Shown in pieces: positions 1 to 5,918 of a DNA stretch of 6,493 nucleotides (positions are counted from its first letter, which is position 1; each line of letters starts with the position of its first letter). Source of the stretch: CALAED01 sp937891035 (GTDB lineage: Bacteria; Actinomycetota; Actinomycetes; Streptosporangiales; Streptosporangiaceae). The translations under genes were made by a program, and so were the position numbers. The stretch lies in NCBI GenBank assembly GCA_035642125.1, contig DASQSZ010000220.1:1-6493 (forward strand), read 5' to 3'. The notes below the pieces were generated by a model. The model made no database searches. It saw nothing but the letters and a program-made list of their open reading frames with translations, and had not been told where the DNA came from.

Positions 1-1571
1 ACGCCGGGTTCCTGGAGCTGACCCGCCTCGGCATCCTGCCCGCACGCGACCCCGACGTGACGGCATCGCTCGGCGTCGTCGACAGGGTGATCAGGCGCGA
101 CACGCCGAACGGCCCCGGCTTTTATCGGTACGGCTCGGACCAGGCGGGCAGCGAGGACGGGTACGGCGACTGCTTTGAGCCGGACGCCACCTCCTGCGCG
201 CCGAGCGGCAAGCCGTGGCCGACCGGCAACGTCGGGTCTGGGCACCTGTGGCCGGTGCTGGCGGGCGAACGCGCCGAGCACCACCTGCAGATCGGCGACC
301 GGCGCGGCGCCGCCGCGCTGCTCGGCGCGATGCGGGCGCAGACGTCGGGCACCGGCCTGGTGCCCGAGCAGACCTGGGAGAACCCGCCGCTGGCCGCCGC
401 GCCGTTCGGCGCCGACCCCGCCACCGCCTCCATCGGTTTCGAGCCGGGCCGGCCCGCCGGCTCGGCCTCCCCGCTGACCTGGGCGCAGGCGCAATACCTG
501 CGGCTGGCCCTGAGCCTGGCGGCCGGAAGGCCGCTCGAGCAGCCTGTCATCGTCAAGCGCCGCTACGTCGACAACGGCATGCCGCGGGCCGCTCCCCTCA
601 CGCTGACCGCCCCGGCCGACGGCGCGCCGGTCGCCGACTCGTCCGTCACCGTCCGCGGCACCACCGCGCCCGGCGCCCGCGTCGAGATCGCCGCGACCAA
701 CACCGATTTGGGCGCGCCATCCGTCGTGACCTCGGCGCGAGCGGGCGCCGACGGGTCGTTCGCGGTCACGGCGCCGGTGGGCTTCGGCACCGTGGTGCTG
801 ACGGCCGCCGTCACCGACGGGCCGCGCACCGCCTACGCGCAACGCTCCGTGGTGGGTGAGCTGACGGGCGGGACCACCGTCCTCGACGTCACCGACCCGG
901 ACGGCGACGACCACGGGCCCGGCACGTACGCCTACCCGACCTCGCCCGACTTCCACGACGGCGCGTTCGACCTGCGGCGGTTCCGGGTTATCACCGACGC
1001 CTCGTCGGTCTTCCTGCAGGCGACGATCCGCGACCTCACTCCGACGTTCGGCTCGCCGATCGGCGCCCAACTGCTCGACGTGTACGTCCGCCGGCCGGGC
1101 TCGGCGGCCACGTCGACCGAGCCGGCGTTCCCGCAACGGAACTACCGGATCGCCGAGGTGGACGCCTGGACCCAGCGGCTCGAGGTCCAGGGGTTCACCG
1201 CCCCGGTCTGGGTGGACGCGACGGGCGCCGCGCTATCGGGCGCGGCGGTGCGGTCGTCAGCGACGACCCGTACGATCACGATCGCGCTGCCGCGCGCGAC
1301 GTTCGGCGATCCGGGCGCGGGCTGGCGGTTCGCCGTGGTCCTGCACGGCCAGGACGGCTTCAGCCCCGATCAGGCGCGTGGCTTCGCCGCGACCCCGCAG
1401 CCGTTCCTGTTCGGCGTGTGCGCGGCGGGCGGCAGCGGCCCGTTGTGCGCGCTCGTCCCGGGCGCGGCGCCGAAGGCCATGGACGTGATAACGCCGGCGG
1501 ACGTCTCCCAGGAGACCGAGCTCGACCCCACCCGCGGCCCGGTCGCCATCCGCGCCGTCGCGGTTCCCTGA
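1..1571 (+). CDS. GH15 glucoamylase/glucodextranase-type glycosidase, C-terminal part (5' end outside window)
   Basis: The reading frame is open from base 3 and runs to TGA at 1569-1571, so this is the 3' part of a larger gene. The first ~160 residues match the end of a GH15 (alpha/alpha)6-barrel. Supporting motifs are GFYRYG, EDGYGDCF and LVPEQTWE. In GH15 the Glu of the PEQxW motif (codon 366-368 here) is the catalytic base. The family hydrolyses terminal alpha-1,4 or alpha-1,6 glucosidic bonds and releases beta-D-glucose by inversion. An Ig-like beta-sandwich follows at about 590-855 (APADGAPV...VTVRGTTAPGARVEI). A glucodextranase-type C-terminal domain then runs from about 867 to the stop, marked by DPDGDDHGPGTYAYPT, GAFDLRRFRV and the closing AMDVITP...ELDPTRGPV. 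Such multidomain forms are usually exported, but the signal peptide would lie outside the window. Substrate choice (starch versus dextran-like glucan) cannot be decided here. The gene lies 59 bp before the GroES-like gene on the same strand, with no evident terminator between them. Confidence 0.9.
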   Translation, partial: AGFLELTRLGILPARDPDVTASLGVVDRVIRRDTPNGPGFYRYGSDQAGSEDGYGDCFEPDATSCAPSGKPWPTGNVGSGHLWPVLAGERAEHHLQIGDRRGAAALLGAMRAQTSGTGLVPEQTWENPPLAAAPFGADPATASIGFEPGRPAGSASPLTWAQAQYLRLALSLAAGRPLEQPVIVKRRYVDNGMPRAAPLTLTAPADGAPVADSSVTVRGTTAPGARVEIAATNTDLGAPSVVTSARAGADGSFAVTAPVGFGTVVLTAAVTDGPRTAYAQRSVVGELTGGTTVLDVTDPDGDDHGPGTYAYPTSPDFHDGAFDLRRFRVITDASSVFLQATIRDLTPTFGSPIGAQLLDVYVRRPGSAATSTEPAFPQRNYRIAEVDAWTQRLEVQGFTAPVWVDATGAALSGAAVRSSATTRTITIALPRATFGDPGAGWRFAVVLHGQDGFSPDQARGFAATPQPFLFGVCAAGGSGPLCALVPGAAPKAMDVITPADVSQETELDPTRGPVAIRAVAVP

Positions 1572-1630
1572 GCGCGGCGGCACATCCGTGAACGGCCAAC
1601 GCGAACTGGCGAGGAAGTAAACTCCGAGAG

Positions 1631-1951
1631 GTGCCCGAGGCAAAATTCGAGGTCCAGATGCTGCACGACCGCGTCATGGTGCGGGTCGAGGAGGAGCCGG
1701 GTGAGCGGCGCAGCAGCGGCGGCATCGTCATCCCATCGACCGTGACCCAGAACAACCGGCTGGTGTGGGGTGAGGTCTGTGGCGTCGGCCACCACGTCCG
1801 CACCGTCAAAGTGGGCGACCGCGTCTTGTTCCACCCCGAAGACCAGTTCGAGGTCGAGATCCAGGGCGACTCCTACCTGGTCATGCGCGAACGCGACCTC
1901 CACGCCGTGGCAAATGAACGCCCAGAACACGGCACCGGCCTCTACCTTTGA
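1631..1951 (+). CDS. GroES-like (Cpn10) co-chaperonin, stand-alone
   Basis: This 106-residue protein shows the Cpn10 pattern in order: MLHDRVMVRVEEEP near the N-terminus, SSGGIVIPST, a GEVCGVGHHVRTVKVGDRVLF block and the closing YLVMRERDLHAV. This matches the GroES beta-barrel and its mobile-loop region. Canonical GroES caps GroEL during protein folding. Length is close to the usual 95-100 residues, with a short extra tail ending GTGLYL. I recall actinobacterial GroES-like paralogues with this type of tail. No groEL is adjacent, unlike a standard groES-groEL operon, so a partner encoded elsewhere or another role is possible. The GTG start at 1631 is chosen because an in-frame stop lies at 1589-1591 and it keeps the first beta strand. 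The GAGGAAG upstream (1611-1617) is rather far, at 13 nt. ATG at 1658 with GAGG 5 nt before it is an alternative, but it would clip that strand. The gene converges on the VOC gene. Confidence 0.88.
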   Translation: MPEAKFEVQMLHDRVMVRVEEEPGERRSSGGIVIPSTVTQNNRLVWGEVCGVGHHVRTVKVGDRVLFHPEDQFEVEIQGDSYLVMRERDLHAVANERPEHGTGLYL

Positions 1952-1970
1952 CCCTTGTCGTCCGCTGTCG

Positions 1971-2000
1971 TCGTCGTTCGTCGTCGTTCGTCGTCGTCCG
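1971..2000. repeat. 10-bp tandem repeat, three copies, in a convergent gap
   Basis: The unit TCGTCGTTCG occurs exactly at 1971-1980 and 1981-1990, and with one T-to-C change at 1991-2000. TCG/GTC-rich sequence flanks it from about 1957 to 2007. It sits between the stop of the GroES-like gene (1951) and the stop of the VOC gene (2031). No coding function is apparent. It looks like a low-complexity, slippage-prone spacer. Confidence 0.8.
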
Positions 2001-2019
2001 CGTCGGCGGCGGGGGCGCG

Positions 2020-2044
2020 GCCCGGTTCGCCTACGTGAACGGGC
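2020..2044 (-). terminator. possible terminator hairpin over the VOC stop codon
   Basis: GCCC (2020-2023) plus GTTC (2025-2028) can pair with GAAC (2037-2040) plus GGGC (2041-2044). This gives an 8-bp stem with one bulged base and an 8-nt loop containing the TAG stop of the VOC gene (2031-2033). No U-tract follows on either strand, so it is at best a weak or Rho-assisted terminator. It could also be chance in GC-rich DNA. Confidence 0.3.
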
Positions 2045-2840
2045 GGCAGGCGGCGCCGTCGCCGGGGCGCATGGCGATGATGCCCAGGCGGGCCCCGGTC
2101 GGGTCGTGCAAGATCGCGCACCGCCCGGACGGCAGGTCGTCCGGGCCCGTGGGGATCCGGGCGCCGAGCCCGACGGCGCGGGCGGCGATGGCGTCACAGT
2201 CGGCGACCGCGAAGTAGGGGATCCACTGGGGCGGATACTGGGGCGGCCATGAGTAGTCCATCGGGACCATGCCCGCGACCGGCCACTCGCCGAGCTTGAA
2301 GTCGGTGTAGCTGGAACCGTGGGAGGGGCGATCGACCGCCTGCCAGCCGAACACATGGTGGTAGAAGCGGCGGGCCTCGCCCGGGTCACGGCAGGCCAGC
2401 TCCACCCAGCACATCGCCGAAGGCTCGTCGACAACGCCGGCCCCGGCGAAGTTGTAGGGACGTACGAGGGCGAACTCGGCGCCCTGGGAGTCGCAGCACA
2501 GCGTCGAGCGTCCCAGATCCGCGACGTCGGTGGGCGGGCTCAGTTCCTGCCCGCCCGCGGACTTGACGACATCGACCATGGCGTCGACGTCGTCGACCCG
2601 GAAGTAGCACGTCCACGATGACGGCTCGGTGTCGTCCACGAGCGGATGCATCCCGGCGACCTCCGGCCCTTGGATGCCGCCGAGCGTGAAGATGTTCACG
2701 TCGCCGCGCTCGGTGAGCGTGAGCGTGTAGTAGTCCCAGCCGAAAAGTTGGGTATAAAAGCCCTGGGACAGCGGGAAGTCCGTGGTGTTGAGCGCGACCC
2801 AGATCGGCCAGCCGGGGGCGTGTTCGGTTATCTGGGGCAT
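2031..2840 (-). CDS. VOC superfamily protein with two tandem glyoxalase-like domains
   Basis: This 269-residue protein is built from two vicinal-oxygen-chelate (glyoxalase/bleomycin-resistance/dioxygenase) units. Domain 1 spans roughly residues 12-127 and domain 2 roughly 143-258. The repeat is visible in paired motifs: FYTQLFGWD (28-36) with FYHHVFGWQ (159-167), YFRVDDVDA (79-87) with YFAVADCDA (209-217), and DSQGAEFALV (117-126) with DPTGARLGII (246-255). Length and architecture resemble actinobacterial two-VOC proteins such as the mycobacterial CFP32/Rv0577 type, often annotated only as glyoxalase or hydroxylase. No signal peptide or membrane segment is visible, so it is probably cytoplasmic. 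The substrate is unknown; VOC proteins include lyases, dioxygenases and antibiotic-binding proteins. The ATG at 2840 is supported by AGGTGA six nt upstream. It is preceded by a 169-bp gap with operator-like repeats, so it probably has its own promoter rather than depending on the PLP gene upstream. Confidence 0.9.
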   Translation of the reverse strand: MPQITEHAPGWPIWVALNTTDFPLSQGFYTQLFGWDYYTLTLTERGDVNIFTLGGIQGPEVAGMHPLVDDTEPSSWTCYFRVDDVDAMVDVVKSAGGQELSPPTDVADLGRSTLCCDSQGAEFALVRPYNFAGAGVVDEPSAMCWVELACRDPGEARRFYHHVFGWQAVDRPSHGSSYTDFKLGEWPVAGMVPMDYSWPPQYPPQWIPYFAVADCDAIAARAVGLGARIPTGPDDLPSGRCAILHDPTGARLGIIAMRPGDGAACRPFT

Positions 2841-2842
2841 CG

Positions 2843-2852
2843 CCTCTCACCT
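2843..2852 (-). promoter_or_regulatory. ribosome binding site of the VOC gene
   Basis: On the minus strand, AGGTGA (complement of 2847-2852) followed by GAGG lies just before the ATG at 2840. AGGTGA matches the 3' half of the AGGAGGTGA anti-SD complement at 6-nt spacing, which fixes this start. Confidence 0.6.
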
Positions 2853-2858
2853 GAATCT

Positions 2859-2877
2859 TCGGTCAGGCCATGACCGA
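2859..2877. promoter_or_regulatory. perfect 7-bp inverted repeat upstream of the VOC RBS (operator or hairpin)
   Basis: TCGGTCA (2859-2865) and TGACCGA (2871-2877) are perfect inverted copies separated by 5 bp (GGCCA). The element ends 18 bp before the VOC start codon and 6 bp before its Shine-Dalgarno sequence. It could be a repressor half-site pair. In the transcript it would form a 7-bp hairpin with a 5-nt loop next to the RBS. Which of these applies, if either, is inference. Confidence 0.45.
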
Positions 2878-3002
2878 GGTCTTGCGCCGCGGTCTGCATG
2901 CTCCCCACGCTAGGGACGCGCACACAATGCCGGTGATGGCGACAGTTAGCGATTACCGGGATCTTTCGAATATTTGCCAAATCCACCACGATGGGCCGCT
3001 TT

Positions 3003-3021
3003 GGCGCCCTCAAGTGGCGCC
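3003..3021 (-). terminator. possible terminator hairpin at the PLP-gene stop
   Basis: GGCGCC at 3003-3008 and GGCGCC at 3016-3021 are self-complementary and flank a 7-nt loop that contains the TGA stop (3010-3012). On the minus strand the stem is followed by AAAG, not a U-run, so this is a weak terminator candidate only. Confidence 0.3.
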
Positions 3022-4335
3022 GAACAGCAGGCGGCGCAGCGAGTCGTGGTCGCCCAGCGCCCCGGCCGTCTCGTCGAGCGCCTCGTCGACGGCGGCGGCG
3101 AAGGCGGCGGGGCCGCCGACGGCGGCCACGGTCGCGGCCGGCAGGAACTTGATCAGCAGGTCGGCGGTGCCCGGCGGCAGGCCGGCGAAGTGTACGGTGA
3201 GCAGGCCGTAGTCGCGCAGCAGCACCATGGCGAGGGCGGCGGTCGCCTCGATGGGCACCAGGTCGACCCGCGACGTCGCAGATGTCGGCGTGGCGCGGCG
3301 GCGCAGTTCCGCGCCGATGGCCGCGCCCGGCAGCAGGCTGATGAACGGAGTGTCCTTCACGAGGTCGGCGCCGAGCCGGTCGCGCAGCGCCGTGCCCACC
3401 CGCCGCGCGGAGGCGACCAGCTCGCGCACCAGATCGGGCCGGTAACCCTCCAGGCTCCGCGCGACGGCCGGATAAAGCGCGGGCCGGCACTCACCGCCAA
3501 GCTCGAAGGCGCGCGCCCGCGCCCTGGCGACGAGATCGCCGCGCCCGCCGAGCAGGCCGACTCGAGGGCCGCGCACGCCGTACTTGTCCAACCCGGTCGC
3601 GCCGAGATCAGCGTCGAGTTCGAGGGTGCGGGGCTGCCCGAGCACCGCCGGTCCCACGCGCGCGCCGCCGGCGTCGTCGACCACGACCACCGCTCCGCGG
3701 GCGTGCGCGATCTCGACCACGCGCCGCAGGTCGGGCTCGGCGAGCGCGTCGTAGGTGACGGCCAGCCGGGTCAGCGCGACCACCGAGACGTCGGAGTGCG
3801 CGCGCAGCGCCGCCTCGAACTCCGTCACCCCCGCGGTGTCGTAAAACCGGCCGCCCGCGTCGCGTACCGCGCGGACGACCGCCGGATGGCTGTGCGTGGC
3901 GGACACGCCGACGACCGTCGAGCCCGGGCGGACCGTCACCTGCATGGCCGCGTACAGCGCGGCGGTGAGCCGGTTGGCGACGAACACGTCGTGCCGGCCG
4001 GCCGTCCCGCCCAGGTGCGCGAGGCCAAGGTCGCGGACCCTGTCGGCATACAGCGCGCCGGCCCACTCGTCGTCGATGAGCCGCGGGTCCAGGTCGTCGG
4101 GCAGCGGCAGCCCGCGCTCGAGACCGCTGACGTTGTGCAACGGCTCGCCGGCCGCGCGTCGCCGCCGGATGTGCCGCCACGCCTCGGCGAGCTTGCGCAG
4201 GTGAGCGGCGGTATCGCAAAGGATCGCACCCGGCGCGTAGGGCAGTTCGGGAGTGGCGGTGTCCTGCACGTCGTCGCCTCCGCGCGTCGCTGGCCTCGGA
4301 TCTTCAGCAGACCAGGCGCGCCCCGTTTCGGACAA
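3010..4335 (-). CDS. fold-type I PLP-dependent enzyme, SelA-like / aminotransferase class V-like
   Basis: The 441-residue product has the hallmarks of a fold-type I pyridoxal-phosphate enzyme. A cofactor-domain core includes VVGVSATHSHPAVVRAV (141-157). VVVVDDAGGARVGP (216-229) supplies the Asp expected to contact the pyridine nitrogen. GLDKYGVRGPRVGLL (248-262) holds Lys251, the likely Schiff-base lysine. The GxRGPxxGLL pattern recalls SelA (selenocysteine synthase) and SelA-like proteins of unknown function. No selenocysteine gene (selB, selC, selD) is in the window, so a selenium role is not supported. An amino-acid lyase or transferase is possible. It looks cytosolic, with no signal peptide or membrane segment. 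Start choice is open. TTG at 4335 has GGAGG 8 nt upstream (complement of 4344-4348). GTG at 4269 (residue 23) has GGAGG 7 nt upstream (complement of 4277-4281). Residues 1-22 look low in conserved content, so the shorter 419-residue form may be the true one. Confidence 0.78.
   Translation of the reverse strand: MSETGRAWSAEDPRPATRGGDDVQDTATPELPYAPGAILCDTAAHLRKLAEAWRHIRRRRAAGEPLHNVSGLERGLPLPDDLDPRLIDDEWAGALYADRVRDLGLAHLGGTAGRHDVFVANRLTAALYAAMQVTVRPGSTVVGVSATHSHPAVVRAVRDAGGRFYDTAGVTEFEAALRAHSDVSVVALTRLAVTYDALAEPDLRRVVEIAHARGAVVVVDDAGGARVGPAVLGQPRTLELDADLGATGLDKYGVRGPRVGLLGGRGDLVARARARAFELGGECRPALYPAVARSLEGYRPDLVRELVASARRVGTALRDRLGADLVKDTPFISLLPGAAIGAELRRRATPTSATSRVDLVPIEATAALAMVLLRDYGLLTVHFAGLPPGTADLLIKFLPAATVAAVGGPAAFAAAVDEALDETAGALGDHDSLRRLLFGAT
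4277..4281 (-). promoter_or_regulatory. internal ribosome binding site for the alternative GTG start of the PLP gene
   Basis: GGAGG on the minus strand lies 7 nt before GTG at 4269-4267. It is as strong as the upstream site and would remove 22 poorly structured residues. Confidence 0.5.
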
Positions 4336-4343
4336 CCTTTTTT

Positions 4344-4348
4344 CCTCC
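4344..4348 (-). promoter_or_regulatory. ribosome binding site for the TTG start of the PLP gene
   Basis: GGAGG followed by an A-run on the minus strand lies 8 nt before TTG at 4335-4333. It supports the long form of the protein. It also sits right at the edge of the plus-strand pseudogene, so it may have arisen at a junction. Confidence 0.5.
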
Positions 4349-4349
4349 G

Positions 4350-4812
4350 GGTTCCTTCAACACGCCGGCGAACGTCCATACCGCATGGGCGCCCAACACC
4401 GACATGCTGGTGCGCCATTGGGTCCACATCCCGCGCGACGCGCGGCAGGTGCGCATCGAGGGCACGATAGACAACGACGCCCGCGTCTACTTCAACGGCC
4501 ACCTGGTGCAGACCGCGCTGAGCGGCAACTGCGCCACCGGAGCGATCGACGCCGTCGTGCCGGACCGCCACCTCGACTGCTGCAACCCTTCTGGCCATTC
4601 GTGGCCACGACTACGGCGGCTCGACCTATCTGAACGTCCGGGTGACCTACGTCAAGCCGGACGCCCAAGCCGCCGCCAATGGGTCGACCGCGCGCCCTCC
4701 TAAGGCGACGCAGCGCCGGGGCGATGTGGCCGGGCCGCAACGTGATCGGCCGGGGTGCTCGAGCGCTCTTCGGCGCCTTGACGGCTCCATCGACGTGGTG
4801 CGGAACGCGTGA
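4350..4812 (+). pseudogene. frameshifted, 5'-truncated remnant of a secreted-type beta-sandwich protein
   Basis: From 4350 the frame reads GSFNTPANVHTAWAPN, then RHWVHIPRDARQVRIEG, TIDNDARVYFNGHLV and ALSGNCATGAIDAVVPD up to the AAC codon at 4584-4586. Third positions in 4404-4586 are almost all G or C, as in real local genes. Immediately after, the coding signal moves one frame: from 4588 it reads LLAIRGHDYGGSTYLNVRVTYVKPD. One extra base in CCC at 4586-4588 explains this. The restored frame stays open to TGA at 4810-4812, though the family-like part ends near 4668. The pattern (IDNDxxVYxNG, a Cys-containing turn, NLLAIRxxDYGxxTYLNVRVTY) resembles C-terminal galactose-binding-like beta-sandwich modules of exported bacterial proteins. 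That assignment is from memory and tentative. No start codon with an RBS or N-terminal region is present, and the 5' edge abuts the divergent PLP gene. Without the frame correction, the uncorrected frame ends at TAA 4701-4703. Confidence 0.7.
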
Positions 4813-4838
4813 AACCATGCATGAGCCGTATTGATCAC

Positions 4839-4847
4839 GGAGGAAGG
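4839..4847 (+). promoter_or_regulatory. ribosome binding site of the asparaginase gene
   Basis: GGAGGAAGG ends 6 nt before ATG at 4854. It selects this start over the upstream in-frame GTG at 4809, which has no comparable site and would add residues ahead of the Tat signal. Confidence 0.7.
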
Positions 4848-4853
4848 TCCCCC

Positions 4854-5918
4854 ATGCGATCCATGAGACGACGTAACTTCGGGATGGTGACGGTCGGCGC
4901 GGCCGCGAGCGTGATCGCCGCTCCGGCCGGCGCCGACGCGGCGGCGCGCGATCGGGACACCGAACCGGTCGCCGCCTCCGGCCGTAACACGGTCATTCGG
5001 GGCGTGATTTTGGCCGTGCACGGCGGCGCGGGTTCGATTCCGCGCGGCAGCATCTCCGCCGAACAGGAAAAGGCCTTCCGCGACGGTCTAGAAAAGGCGT
5101 TGCGCACCGGCTTCGACCTGCTTCAAAAGGGCCGGCCCAGCCTCGACGTGGTCGAGGCGGCGGTGAACGTGCTGGAGGACGACCCGAACTTCAACGCGGG
5201 CAAGGGCGCGGTGTTCAACACCGACGGCGAGCAGGAACTCGACGCGTCCATCATGAGCGGCAAGGACCTCAGGTCGGGTGCGGTCGCCGGGGTGCACAAC
5301 ACCAAGAACCCGATCTCGCTGGCCCGGATGGTCATGGAACGCTCGCCCCACGTGCTCATGGCCGGGCGGGGCGCTGACATCTTCGCGCTGCGCAACGGCG
5401 TGGCGTACACCACCCAGGACTACTTCTTCACCCAGCGCCGGTGGGACGCGCTGATCGCCGCGAAGAACCGGGCCACCGCGGCGGGCGCAACGGGCACGGT
5501 CGGCGCGGTCGCGATCGACCAAAGCCGGGATGTCGCCGCCGCCACCTCGACGGGCGGGCTGACGAACAAGCTGGTCGGCCGGGTCGGCGACTCCCCCAAC
5601 ATCGGCGCCGGCACCTACGCGAACAACCGCACGCTCGCGATTTCGTGCACGGGCACCGGCGAGGTGTTCATCCGCGGCGTCGCCGCCTACGACATCTCAG
5701 CGCTGATGGAGTACCTGCGGCTGCCCGTGCAGGACGCGGCGGCCCGGGTCATCACGGAGAAGATCACCGCGCTCGGGGCGACCGGCGGAGCGATCGCGCT
5801 CGACCCCAGAGGCGACCTCGCCACACCCCATAGCACCAATGGGCTGATCAACGGCTACATCACCCGGGACGGAGGAGTCGTCACGCGGCTCTTCGACGAC
5901 GAGACTCCGGCCCGCTAG
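4854..5918 (+). CDS. exported isoaspartyl peptidase / L-asparaginase (Ntn-hydrolase, plant-type)
   Basis: The 354-residue product belongs to the threonine-type Ntn-hydrolase family that includes E. coli IaaA, plant asparaginases and glycosylasparaginase. Members hydrolyse beta-aspartyl (isoaspartyl) peptides and L-asparagine after autocleavage into two subunits. Visible hallmarks are VHGGAGSIPRG (55-65), DDPNFNAGKGAVFN (109-122) and ELDASIM (128-134). GTVGAVAID (214-222) follows, with Thr215 as the expected autocleavage site and nucleophile. Thr233 in STGG, and Arg243 and Asp246 in GRVGDSP, fit the IaaA substrate-binding residues by spacing. GTGEVFIRG (267-275) closes the core. The N-terminus carries a twin-arginine-type signal: RRRNF (residues 5-9), then a hydrophobic stretch to about residue 27 and an ADA/AA cleavage-like site. 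Folded export across the membrane is therefore likely, whereas E. coli IaaA is cytoplasmic. The start at 4854 is set by the strong RBS; ATG at 4863 is another option. A TTGACG at 4778-4783 could be a -35, but no good -10 follows. The stop lies 6 bp from the convergent sbcC stop. Confidence 0.93.
   Translation: MRSMRRRNFGMVTVGAAASVIAAPAGADAAARDRDTEPVAASGRNTVIRGVILAVHGGAGSIPRGSISAEQEKAFRDGLEKALRTGFDLLQKGRPSLDVVEAAVNVLEDDPNFNAGKGAVFNTDGEQELDASIMSGKDLRSGAVAGVHNTKNPISLARMVMERSPHVLMAGRGADIFALRNGVAYTTQDYFFTQRRWDALIAAKNRATAAGATGTVGAVAIDQSRDVAAATSTGGLTNKLVGRVGDSPNIGAGTYANNRTLAISCTGTGEVFIRGVAAYDISALMEYLRLPVQDAAARVITEKITALGATGGAIALDPRGDLATPHSTNGLINGYITRDGGVVTRLFDDETPAR

Larger units (their letters stand above)
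2841..3009 (-). promoter_or_regulatory. intergenic regulatory region upstream of the VOC gene
   Basis: This 169-bp gap between two minus-strand genes holds four things: the VOC RBS, the TCGGTCA inverted repeat, a second interrupted palindrome at 2930-2959 (CCGGT...ACCGG ends), and an AT-rich island at about 2962-2982, unusual for this DNA. On the minus strand the island contains TTGGCA, a plausible -35 element, with GGTAATCG roughly 17-19 bp downstream as a weak -10. A TAGCGT (minus strand, near 2907-2912) could be another -10, but it has no good -35. The VOC promoter is therefore likely here, but its exact position is not secure. Confidence 0.4.

Noticed and set aside
1952..2030. Repeat-rich gap as a CRISPR or recombination array
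   Set aside because: The units are only 10 bp, adjacent and without spacers; it is simple tandem repetition.
1370..2434. Minus-strand open frame of 354 codons crossing three genes
   Set aside because: It runs antisense to the GH15 and GroES-like genes and out of frame within the VOC gene. Its composition is Arg/Pro/Ala-rich with no motifs.
2828..2899. Possible 23-codon leader peptide upstream of and overlapping the VOC start
   Set aside because: The GGGGAG before its ATG is only 1 nt away, and the peptide shows no run of regulatory codons.
2974..4470. Long plus-strand open frame of 498 codons opposite the PLP gene
   Set aside because: Its protein is rich in Arg, Gly and Ala repeats without family motifs, typical of a GC-rich antisense shadow. 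The minus strand carries the clear PLP enzyme.
4778..4806. TTGACG plus GGAAC as promoter of the asparaginase gene
   Set aside because: No acceptable -10 is found at 16-19 bp from TTGACG. The ECF-like GGAAC has its CGTA partner 20 bp away, which is too far.
4809..4853. GTG at 4809 as start of the asparaginase gene
   Set aside because: It has no good Shine-Dalgarno sequence, and the 15 extra residues would precede the Tat signal. ATG 4854 has GGAGGAAGG.
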